Assembly: GCA_021813065.1 (NCBI GenBank)
Contig: JAKALZ010000063.1
Location: forward strand, 1 to 8,636
Source of the DNA: a bacterium
Lineage (GTDB): Bacteria; Spirochaetota; Spirochaetia; Treponematales; Rectinemataceae
Length of the DNA stretch: 8,636 bases
Direction of reading: 5' to 3'
Shown here: piece after piece, positions 1-6,152 of the stretch
Layout: each line of letters opens with the position of its first letter
How positions within the stretch are numbered: the first letter of the stretch is position 1
The notes under the pieces: generated by a model
The model's database searches: none
What the model saw: only the letters and a program-made list of their open reading frames with translations
What the model was told of the DNA's origin: nothing
Made by a program: the position numbers and the translations under genes

Positions 1-95
1 AGGCTGGAGGTCATATCCGCGCGCAGCCGCGCGGGAAGCGACAGCCGTCCCTTCTCATCGAGCGTATTTTTGAATTCACCAGTTAACAGCTTCAT
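1..95 (-). CDS. mraZ: Transcriptional regulator MraZ, N-terminal part (runs off left edge)
   Basis: MraZ is a DNA-binding protein with an AbrB-like double-barrel fold that regulates the division and cell-wall (dcw) cluster, usually including its own gene. Only 31 codons are in the window. They read MKLLTGEFKNTLDEKGRLSL and then PARLRADMTSS, matching the first of the two MraZ repeats, with the family signature D-x-KGR at residues 13-17 followed by a LxLPARLR stretch. The ATG at 95 fits the family N-terminus, which normally has about 12 residues before D-x-KGR. The Shine-Dalgarno is weak (a GGAAA abutting the ATG, an AGGAA about 14 nt upstream). A strong sigma70-type promoter and four 10-bp repeats lie directly upstream. 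By family knowledge rsmH, ftsL and ftsI would be expected next, beyond the left edge; that is inference. Confidence 0.9.
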   Translation of the reverse strand, partial: MKLLTGEFKNTLDEKGRLSLPARLRADMTSS

Positions 96-133
96 TTTTC
101 CACTATTTCCTACAATTTCCCACTATTTCCCAC
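94..133 (-). promoter_or_regulatory. Four tandem MraZ boxes (10-bp direct repeats)
   Basis: Read on the minus strand, four consecutive 10-mers run from 133 to 94: GTGGGAAATA, GTGGGAAATT, GTAGGAAATA and GTGGAAAAAT. The last one overlaps the first bases of the mraZ start codon. MraZ of other bacteria is known to bind arrays of TGGG-type repeats with a 10-bp period ahead of mraZ. The motif core, period and position all agree, so this is very probably the autoregulatory operator. It lies downstream of the predicted transcription start, so bound MraZ would block initiation or early elongation. Confidence 0.85.
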
Positions 134-142
134 TCACTTCTC

Positions 143-170
143 ATTTTAAGGCTATATTTCATGCTGTCAA
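143..170 (-). promoter_or_regulatory. Sigma70-type promoter of mraZ / dcw cluster
   Basis: On the minus strand a perfect -35 TTGACA (170-165) and a near-consensus -10 TAAAAT (148-143) are separated by 16 bp. The expected transcription start is near 136-138, giving a leader of about 40 nt made almost entirely of the MraZ boxes. The A+T-rich stretch upstream (171-217) could act as an UP-like element. Confidence 0.8.
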
Positions 171-196
171 CAAAACTTTAGAAAAAAGAATCGACA

Positions 197-240
197 GAAA
201 AAGAAAAATGCATAATTATAGCTACACGCGCGTATAGCTA
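197..240 (-). terminator. Probable intrinsic terminator after ttcA
   Basis: Positions 219-240 form a near-perfect inverted repeat (TAGCTA arms around a central ACGCGCGT). Transcribed leftward, the only non-Watson-Crick pair is U-G, giving a 9-bp stem with a GCGC tetraloop; transcribed rightward the same position is a C-A mismatch. About nine bases later on the minus strand comes ATTTTTCTTTTTC. The gap between stem and T-run is longer than ideal, so strength is uncertain. It would separate the HD-ttcA transcript from the mraZ promoter. Confidence 0.5.
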
Positions 241-282
241 GGCGCAATTGTGAGGATTCTTCGCTATAGAAAGAAGTTATGG

Positions 283-1110
283 CTATAAATCGCGCAAGGA
301 GGCGTGGTCGTCGAGGTAATTCTTTGTTTCTTGAAGGGCCAGAATCTCGTGGGCCGCTCTGGCGATATTGGCGAGCGCCTCGGGATGGACGCGCCGCATC
401 GCGTCGAGCGCCGCGGCGGCCTCAGCGCGCTTGGTGGTGCCCGCGATCGGGCAGGGAGACGGCTGGATCGGCAATGCCAGGCGCGCGCAGGCGCGGCGAA
501 CGTCAGACTCATCGCAGAATACAAGGGGGCGAATCACCGTGAACTTTTCGTTGAAATACCCGCGCACAGGGGCAAGCCCCTCAAGTGTGCCGTGCTGGGC
601 TAGATTAAGGATGGCCGTCTGCGCGACATCATTCCTCGTGTGGCCAAGCGCGATGACACGCACGCCGTTCGAGAGGGCTTCCTCAGCGAGTGCCTTTCTC
701 CGAGCGTGGGCGCAGAAGTAGCAGCCTTTAGAGGTGTCGATCGGTGCCGTGCGTACGGAGAACGGGACGAACGCTGCCTCGCAGAGCGTGCGCACGGCGG
801 TGAGTGCTGAGTCTGGCATGGGGTTCATGGGATTTTCGATGTAGCACGCCCGCAATCGCGGTCCGCCCGGATCATCGCTCGGACAGGACGAGGACTGCGT
901 TCGCGCTGTTTTCAGTCTGGCGGCGAGGAGCACGAGGAGGGCGAGCGAATCCTTTCCTCCTGAGAGCCCCACAAGAATGCCTTCTCCAGGGGCGCTCATC
1001 GCGTAGCGCGTCATCGCGGCGTTCACACGCAGGGCAAGCCTCTCAAACCAGGGCTCTGGCTTGCCGTGCAGCGTCCGGAGTAGCGCGGAAGAAGGGGTAT
1101 AGCCGACCAC
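283..1110 (-). CDS. ttcA: TtcA-family tRNA 2-thiocytidine synthetase
   Basis: TtcA is a cytoplasmic ATP- and iron-sulfur-dependent tRNA thiolase making 2-thiocytidine at position 32 of some tRNAs. This 275-residue protein has the PP-loop ATP-binding motif SGGKDS at 50-55, the CxxC pair at C130/C133 (context GCYFCAHARRKAL), a third cysteine at C220 (SPCPIAG), and GHTRNDVAQT at 156-165, which matches the GHHxDD segment of the family. In E. coli TtcA three cysteines placed this way hold the cluster. The start is GTG at 1110: an AAGGAG lies at 1117-1122, 6 nt ahead, just past the stop of the HD gene, so the two genes are probably co-transcribed and coupled. Length is close to that of other short TtcA proteins. 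A related PP-loop thiolase acting on another tRNA position (TtuA-like) is less likely, because TtuA carries zinc-finger CxxC pairs at its ends that are absent here. Confidence 0.85.
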   Translation of the reverse strand: MVGYTPSSALLRTLHGKPEPWFERLALRVNAAMTRYAMSAPGEGILVGLSGGKDSLALLVLLAARLKTARTQSSSCPSDDPGGPRLRACYIENPMNPMPDSALTAVRTLCEAAFVPFSVRTAPIDTSKGCYFCAHARRKALAEEALSNGVRVIALGHTRNDVAQTAILNLAQHGTLEGLAPVRGYFNEKFTVIRPLVFCDESDVRRACARLALPIQPSPCPIAGTTKRAEAAAALDAMRRVHPEALANIARAAHEILALQETKNYLDDHASLRDL

Positions 1111-1124
1111 CGCTGGCTCCTTCC

Positions 1125-2378
1125 TCAGCCGAGAAGCGCTTCGACGAGTGCGCCGATGTTCTTGTTCTGCACGCCTGCCTGTGGTCGAATATAGACACGG
1201 ATCGTCCGGAGCGCCGAGGACACGCGTGCCACAGTCGTTGGCTGAAAGAGAGTCGAACGCTGATCGAAGGCCTCGAAATAATCATCAATTTTTACCATGA
1301 GATCTGTTTCAAGCTTGATGTGCTCAGGTATATCGATAACGACATCATTCTCGGCCAACTCCGCTGCCTGCGCGAGCGTGCTCTCAGCCTCGACTCGCTT
1401 TGTGATATCGAGGAGGTCAGCGTGCAGAGGATTCGATTCGGTAAAGGGGTGCTCAGCCGCGAGCTTGTAGATTCGCTTCTCTTCGGCGTCGCGCGCGAGT
1501 TTGAAGGCTGGAAATTTATTGTGGTTCATGAGCCGCGCGAAACTTGTATCGTCGAGGCCATAGAGGTTCGCGGTTTGAATCACACCGCTCGCGAGGCCAA
1601 GGTATACCGCCTTCCTCACCATGGCAGTCGCGGCTCGCACCGCGGGGTGCCAGTACACCGAACGGTACATCTGGTACTTCGCGAAAATCAGCGCCTCGAT
1701 GCTCATCTCACCCTTCATGTCGATGGCGAGCTTATCGTCGTGCACCACGAGGCGGCGCATGATGTAGTCGGCGTCCTGAATGCCGTAGGGCACGCCGCAG
1801 TAGAACGCGTCGCGGGTGAGATAGTCGATTTTATCGGGATCAAGCACTCCTGAGAGAAATGATCGAAACAGAAGGGTCTCCCTGCTCTCCCCCGCCGACC
1901 TGTCGGGATCGATGATCGCCGCGGTCTGATCGGGATCCGCGCCGCACTCGTTGACGTATTGACGAAGGGGGTCGGAAATGAGCATATCGCCCGCGAGCGT
2001 CTCGTGGCGCGTGAGGGGAAGATCCTTGAGAGAGTGCGCATAGGGAAAGTGGCCTATATCGTGGCAGAGCGCCGCGACAAGGAAAGAGCGCAGTCCCGTT
2101 TTCGACACAAAATCAATTTCACCCTTCTCGACGAGGGCGAGGGCCATGCGGCGAGCGATGTGATACACACCGAGGCTGTGCGCTTTGCGTGTATGCGTCG
2201 CGCCAGGATAGACGAGCGCGACGGGGCCGAGCTGGCGTATCCTATCCAGCACCATGAAGGCTTTCGACTGAAAGAGAGCGTGGAGCGAACTGTCCATGTG
2301 CACATCACCCCACACCGGGTCTCGCACCACCACATCGAAGCGGTGCAGGAGAGCATTCAAGAGCAGTATTTCCGACAT
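1125..2378 (-). CDS. HD-domain phosphohydrolase (COG1078), dNTP triphosphohydrolase-like
   Basis: This 417-residue cytoplasmic protein belongs to the HD superfamily related to YwfO of Bacillus and SAMHD1, enzymes that remove triphosphate from dNTPs. The N-terminal segment VVRDPVWGDVHMD (17-29) and RIRQLGPVALVYPGATHTR (46-64) are typical of COG1078. By my alignment from memory the SAMHD1 active site is complete: R64 and H67 (RKAHSLGV), H106-D107, H110 and H115 (HDIGHFPYAH), the catalytic-type H125-E126, and D182-K183-x-D-Y186 with D190 (PDKIDYLTRD). The C-terminal third (about 300-417) I cannot assign. The reading frame is open for another 110 codons upstream, but that part has no family resemblance; ATG 2378 has GAGAGG 7 nt ahead and gives the family N-terminus. 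It has its own promoter and is followed after 14 nt by ttcA. The substrate is inferred from the family. Confidence 0.85.
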   Translation of the reverse strand: MSEILLLNALLHRFDVVVRDPVWGDVHMDSSLHALFQSKAFMVLDRIRQLGPVALVYPGATHTRKAHSLGVYHIARRMALALVEKGEIDFVSKTGLRSFLVAALCHDIGHFPYAHSLKDLPLTRHETLAGDMLISDPLRQYVNECGADPDQTAAIIDPDRSAGESRETLLFRSFLSGVLDPDKIDYLTRDAFYCGVPYGIQDADYIMRRLVVHDDKLAIDMKGEMSIEALIFAKYQMYRSVYWHPAVRAATAMVRKAVYLGLASGVIQTANLYGLDDTSFARLMNHNKFPAFKLARDAEEKRIYKLAAEHPFTESNPLHADLLDITKRVEAESTLAQAAELAENDVVIDIPEHIKLETDLMVKIDDYFEAFDQRSTLFQPTTVARVSSALRTIRVYIRPQAGVQNKNIGALVEALLG

Positions 2379-2417
2379 GAGCGCGCCTCTCTTTCTTATA
2401 CGCGAATCGCAGTTCGA

Positions 2418-2446
2418 ATTGTACCAGGTGAAAATCAAAAGGTACA
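2418..2446 (-). promoter_or_regulatory. Extended -10 promoter of the HD-ttcA unit
   Basis: The minus strand has an extended -10, TGG-TACAAT (2426-2418), 5/6 to TATAAT. With a 17-bp spacer the -35 would be TGTACC (2446-2441), only 3/6, which is common in extended -10 promoters. The predicted start near 2411 gives a leader of about 33 nt before ATG 2378. This promoter is part of the reason for rejecting the longer upstream open frame of the HD gene. Confidence 0.5.
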
Positions 2447-2558
2447 GCGCGGCGGCGCGTGAATAACGGATGATGTGGTGGGCGGCGGCGATAGCGCGCG
2501 GAACGCAGAGCGCCGAGTGGCGCGCGAAGAAAGGCAGTGACACGGCGCGGCGCCCGCG

Positions 2559-2588
2559 TTGACCAAGGCGAGCCGTTTCGGCCATGAT
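2559..2588 (+). promoter_or_regulatory. Possible promoter of the rlmM-like gene
   Basis: TTGACC (2559-2564, 5/6) and CATGAT (2583-2588, 4/6) are separated by 18 bp. The expected start is about 2594-2596, practically on the GTG chosen as start codon, so the transcript could be leaderless. The remaining divergent spacer (2427-2558) is very G+C rich and shows nothing else I can name. Confidence 0.3.
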
Positions 2589-2593
2589 GAAGC

Positions 2594-3532
2594 GTGGATT
2601 TTGTACAAGGCTATGTGTTTCATGCCGCAGATGGTTTTTTGCGCCACCTGCTCGAAGAACTTCCCTCGGCGACAAGGATCGACGGAGACCTCGTAAGTCT
2701 ATGGTCAAAAGAGGAACCTCGCCCGTTCGATCTCTCCGCCCGCCCCGTCTTCTGGACGCGCAATACTTGGCTCGAGCCTTTTCTGCTCGAATTTAACTCG
2801 ATCTCCGAAGCCGCCAGAGCTTTAAAATCGCTGCAACGCAACTGGAGCCCAACGCCCACCGCGTTCGCGAGGCGCACCCTTCTCATCGCGGATCAGCTTC
2901 CCCACTTCCCGTCAAAACCACGCGCCTTCCCCTTCGAAATGCCGACCGCGCCCATGGGTGCCTTCACCCTCCTCGACGAACACCTGCTCCTTGGGTCAGC
3001 GAAGTGCACGAGCCCCTTTCCAAGCGGCGCCTTCGAATTTGTGGAGAACAAGGATGACCCTCCTTCGAGGGCGTACCGGAAGCTCTGGGAAGCGCTCGAA
3101 TTCGCAGGAAAATTGCCTGGGCCCGGCGAGCGATGTCTCGACGCGGGCGCAAGCCCCGGCGGCTGGACCTGGGCGCTCGCGTCACTTGGAGCGAATGTCC
3201 TCTCGGTGGACAGGGCGCCGCTTGAACCGCGCATCGAGCGCATGCCGAATGTCACCTGCATGCGCCACGACGCCTTTACGCTGAAGCCTGAAGACATCGG
3301 TCCCATCGACTGGCTCTGCTCCGATGTCATCTGCTACCCTGAGGCGCTCTGGAAGTGGATCTCGAAGTGGCTTGATTCGGGGCTCGCGCGCAACTTTATC
3401 TGTACCATTAAAATGCAGGGTAGCGTCTACGATCGGGACACTGTACTGAGATTCGCGTCGGTGCCTGGTTCGCGCGTGCTGCACCTCTGGCACAACAAGC
3501 ACGAGCTGACGTGGATCAAGCTTTCGCCCTGA
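2594..3532 (+). CDS. RlmM-like 2'-O-ribose RNA methyltransferase (FtsJ/RrmJ fold)
   Basis: RlmM methylates the ribose of C2498 in 23S rRNA using S-adenosylmethionine. This 312-residue protein has the SAM-binding motif CLDAGASPGGWTWAL at 181-195, close to the VDLGACPGGWTYQL of E. coli RlmM, and the acidic strand end SVDRAPL at 204-210. The K-D-K-E catalytic set of this fold can be placed at K163 (RKLWEAL), D244 (CSDVI), K273 (TIKMQG) and E304 (HELTW). Residues 1-150, beginning QGYVFHAADGFLRHLLEEL, resemble the divergent RNA-binding front half of RlmM/COG2933 proteins. At 312 residues it is shorter than E. coli RlmM (about 366), so the exact RNA target is open. The start is GTG 2594: an in-frame TGA at 2588 bars anything earlier, no Shine-Dalgarno is visible, and the next in-frame candidate is GTG 2615. 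It is transcribed divergently from the HD gene and convergently with the helicase gene. Confidence 0.8.
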   Translation: MDFVQGYVFHAADGFLRHLLEELPSATRIDGDLVSLWSKEEPRPFDLSARPVFWTRNTWLEPFLLEFNSISEAARALKSLQRNWSPTPTAFARRTLLIADQLPHFPSKPRAFPFEMPTAPMGAFTLLDEHLLLGSAKCTSPFPSGAFEFVENKDDPPSRAYRKLWEALEFAGKLPGPGERCLDAGASPGGWTWALASLGANVLSVDRAPLEPRIERMPNVTCMRHDAFTLKPEDIGPIDWLCSDVICYPEALWKWISKWLDSGLARNFICTIKMQGSVYDRDTVLRFASVPGSRVLHLWHNKHELTWIKLSP

Positions 3533-3580
3533 GATTGATTCGGGGGCCCAGCGGCCGCTTCACCTCCCGCGATCGTCCTG

Positions 3581-5599
3581 TTACGCTCCGAGCCGCGACT
3601 TGAGTCGAGAAAAAAATTCTTTTTTTAAATCTTCATCACTTCGCGGCGCGGGATGCTGCTGTTCAGCGAGCACTAATAGATTTTTGGGGAGTTCCTCGAG
3701 AAATGGCGATGGAACCGTGTCCTGCGGCGCGCCATTCTTGCTTCGCTGAAGCGCGTGGCTCAGAAAGAGCTGGCGTCTGGCCCTGGTAAGCGCGACATAG
3801 AAAAGCCTTCGCTCTTCTTCCACGTTTCCGTCGCTCTCCTCGAGCGCGCGCGAGTGCGGCAGAATGCCATTCTCGCATCCAGGGATAAAAACGTAGTTGA
3901 ACTCGAGTCCCTTCGCGGCGTGGATCGTGAGAAGGCTCATCTTGCCCTCCTCTTCGTTAGAATCGTCTCGTACCGTAAGCGAGATGCGCGCCAGATACGC
4001 GAAGAGCCCCCGCTCAAAGGTATCGGGGTCTTTTTCCCAGCGCTCCGCCGAGGCCGCGAGAAGCTCGATATTCCGAAATTTCCACACCGCGGCCTTGTCG
4101 CTCTTCTTGTGCTCGTCGAGAAGGTACCGCCAGTAGCCCACATCCTCAACGATCTTGCGGATCGCGGCCGAAACCTCGAGCCTTCGCTGGAGAAGATCTT
4201 CGCGCAGCTGCGCGAGATAGTCGAAGAAGCCAAAGACCTCGGCGAGCGATTTCTGAAGGTGAGCATCTCGAGGACTCTGCGGCGCGTCGCGCTGAGCGTG
4301 CTCCGAAGCGCGGTGCAGAGATGAGCCGTGGCCCTTCGCGATACTCGAGAGATACTCGATCGTCGCGCGGCCGATGCCCCGGCGTGGCACATTGAGCACG
4401 CGCAATACTGAGACATCGTCGTCCGGATTCGCGGCCGCTTTGAGGTAAGCGATAATGTCCTTGATCTCCCGCCGCTGATAGAACGAGGGTCCGCCCGCGA
4501 CTTTGTACGGAATGTTGTGCTCGACGAGCTTGTCCTCAATGCTCTCAGAGAGCGCATTCGTGCGCACCAAGATACCGAAGTCTTCCCAATCCGCCTGCTC
4601 TCGAAATCGGATATCGCGCATGGTGGCGATAATTTTTTCTGCCTCATCCTCATCGTCTTCGCAGTCGAAGAGGGTGATAGGTGTGCCACTTGTACCCTGC
4701 GGCGACCAGAGCTGCTTCTTCTTGCGCTTCTGATTGTGCGCGATGACCGTGTTCGCCGCTTCGAGAATGCTGCCCGTCGACCTGTAATTCCGCTCGAGCT
4801 TCACCTCGACGAGCCCTGGGTGATCGAGTTCAAAGCGCTCAATATTCCGGTAGTCCGCGCCGCGCCACGAGTAGATCGACTGGTCGTCGTCGCCCACCAC
4901 GCAGATGTTGCCGCTCTCGATCTGCCGTATGAATTCGTATTGCTGAAGCGAAGTGTCCTGGAATTCATCGATCATCACGTAGCGATAGCGTTCGCGGTAG
5001 CGTGCTCTCGCCTCGTCGTTGCTCTGAAGGAGCTCGAGCGGCAGGGCGATGAGGTCGTCAAAGTCCATCGCGTTGTATACTTTGAGCATCGTGCGGTAAA
5101 GCGCATAGAGCTCAAGCTCCCGACCGCTCAGATCGCCTTGCTTCCCATACCCGGATCGCAGCGCCGAGAAGAGCTGCGAGAGCCGCTCTGGATCGAGCTG
5201 ATCGGTCGACCAACCGAGCTCGCGGGCGCTCTCGCGAATCGCGTGGATCCGATCCTGCTCATCGTAAATGCTGAAGTTCGGCCTGTACCCAAGAAGGCCA
5301 GCCTCTCTGCGCAGCATCGACGCGCCAAAGGAGTGAAAGGTCGAAACAGTGAGACTCTTGAGCGGCAAGCCTGTGAGCTCATGCGCCCGCTCTACCATTT
5401 CTCTCGCGGCTTTGTTCGTGAATGTGAGAGCGAGAATCGACTCCTGCGCGACTCCGCGTGCCAGCAGGTGCGCGATTCTGTACGTGATGACTCTCGTTTT
5501 TCCCGAGCCAGCGCCAGCGATGATGAGCACCGGCCCCTCTGTGGCGGTCACGGCGGCATACTGCTCTGGATCGAGCTGAGCGCGAAAATCGATGTGCAT
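3581..5599 (-). CDS. rep: Rep-type superfamily 1A DNA helicase (UvrD/Rep/PcrA family)
   Basis: This is an ATP-driven 3'-5' DNA helicase acting at replication forks or in repair. The 672-residue protein has every SF1A motif: Q-motif near Q13, Walker A AGAGSGKT (28-35), motif Ia TFTNKAAREM (59-68), Walker B DEFQD (211-215), motif III GDDDQSIYSWRGA (236-248), motif IV NYRS (271-274), motif V TIHAAKGLEF (558-567) and motif VI VALTRARR (602-609). Within the family it resembles Rep most: length equals E. coli Rep (673), and the block IPYKVAGGPSFYQRREIKDI nearly copies the Rep segment. It lacks the C-terminal Tudor-like extension of PcrA/UvrD. The frame opens at a GTG 30 nt upstream, but ATG 5599 has AGGA 6 nt ahead and gives the usual N-terminus. 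It follows the membrane protein gene by 39 nt and ends convergent with the methyltransferase gene, 48 nt apart. UvrD/PcrA naming is possible. Confidence 0.9.
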   Translation of the reverse strand: MHIDFRAQLDPEQYAAVTATEGPVLIIAGAGSGKTRVITYRIAHLLARGVAQESILALTFTNKAAREMVERAHELTGLPLKSLTVSTFHSFGASMLRREAGLLGYRPNFSIYDEQDRIHAIRESARELGWSTDQLDPERLSQLFSALRSGYGKQGDLSGRELELYALYRTMLKVYNAMDFDDLIALPLELLQSNDEARARYRERYRYVMIDEFQDTSLQQYEFIRQIESGNICVVGDDDQSIYSWRGADYRNIERFELDHPGLVEVKLERNYRSTGSILEAANTVIAHNQKRKKKQLWSPQGTSGTPITLFDCEDDEDEAEKIIATMRDIRFREQADWEDFGILVRTNALSESIEDKLVEHNIPYKVAGGPSFYQRREIKDIIAYLKAAANPDDDVSVLRVLNVPRRGIGRATIEYLSSIAKGHGSSLHRASEHAQRDAPQSPRDAHLQKSLAEVFGFFDYLAQLREDLLQRRLEVSAAIRKIVEDVGYWRYLLDEHKKSDKAAVWKFRNIELLAASAERWEKDPDTFERGLFAYLARISLTVRDDSNEEEGKMSLLTIHAAKGLEFNYVFIPGCENGILPHSRALEESDGNVEEERRLFYVALTRARRQLFLSHALQRSKNGAPQDTVPSPFLEELPKNLLVLAEQQHPAPRSDEDLKKEFFSRLKSRLGA

Positions 5600-5638
5600 G
5601 ATGATCCTGTTTCGCCGCGTCGAGCGCACGGCCGCATA

Positions 5639-6118
5639 CTACATAGTCTTAAAAAAGATGGTCCGCGTACCCGCGCCCCAGAGCGCCACGAGAATGCTGA
5701 CAATAAGCCCCGCGAGGATTACTCCGCCCGCGATCGCGAAGAACGATTTTTTATAGGACAGTCCAAGCACCCAAGCCCCGAGCGCGCCAGTCCATGCGCC
5801 GGTAACAGGAAGAGGAATTGCGACAAAGATCATGAGACCCCAGTAGCCGTACTTCTCGACCTTGGCGTGCACCTTCGCTCTCGATTTTTCGACAAAGCGA
5901 TCGAAGAAGCGCTTGTACACCGGTATCCTGTAGAAGAGCTTGTGAAGACTCTCCAGAAAGAGGAATGCGATGAGAGGGACCGTGATGTTCGCGAGAATCG
6001 AGACTACCGCCGCTGACGGAATTGAAAAACCCTGAGAAACCGCATAGGGAATTGCCCCGCGCAGCTCCGATATCGGCAAAATCGAGAATAGAATCGTCAT
6101 TAGAAGTGAAACGCTCAT
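5639..6118 (-). CDS. Small multi-drug export family membrane protein (COG2426/PF06695)
   Basis: A 159-residue integral membrane protein. Hydrophobic segments lie at about 1-15, 33-56, 92-119 and 123-148, with a strongly basic loop at 66-91. The family signature is visible twice: SILPISELRGAIPYAV (12-27) and FVAIPLPVTGAWTGALGAWV (98-117). Proteins of this type are annotated as putative small multidrug exporters, but the function is poorly supported; the paired E-R-G and P-x-P-x-T-G re-entrant-like motifs recall DedA-type transport proteins. ATG 6118 gives the family N-terminus, though no Shine-Dalgarno is evident. A longer frame starting at TTG 6160, overlapping the end of miaA, is possible and would allow translational coupling, but its 14 extra residues are polar and unlike the family. 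The position between miaA and rep suggests only shared transcription. Confidence 0.75.
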   Translation of the reverse strand: MSVSLLMTILFSILPISELRGAIPYAVSQGFSIPSAAVVSILANITVPLIAFLFLESLHKLFYRIPVYKRFFDRFVEKSRAKVHAKVEKYGYWGLMIFVAIPLPVTGAWTGALGAWVLGLSYKKSFFAIAGGVILAGLIVSILVALWGAGTRTIFFKTM

Positions 6119-6152
6119 CGGCTGCACTATAGCGCGCGACGATTCAGCGTGT

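Noticed and set aside
804..1853. A 349-codon plus-strand open frame antisense to ttcA and the HD gene
   Set aside because: It overlaps two well-supported genes, has no recognisable domain and no convincing ribosome-binding site.
2379..2708. N-terminal extension of the HD protein by 110 residues
   Set aside because: The added residues resemble no HD-family protein, run through the extended -10 promoter and across the start of the divergent methyltransferase gene. ATG 2378 has a Shine-Dalgarno and matches the family N-terminus.
3533..3580. Possible bidirectional terminator between the convergent rlmM-like and rep genes (GGGGGCCC, GCGGCCGC, CCTCCCG)
   Set aside because: A weak G+C-rich pairing can be drawn, but there is no T-run on either strand, so I cannot support an intrinsic terminator.
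4517..6016. A 499-codon open frame on the plus strand, antisense to the helicase and membrane protein genes
   Set aside because: The opposite strand encodes a complete Rep helicase with all motifs. The plus-strand translation is rich in Arg, His and Asp, has no domain and spans a gene boundary, as expected of a codon-bias shadow in G+C-rich DNA.
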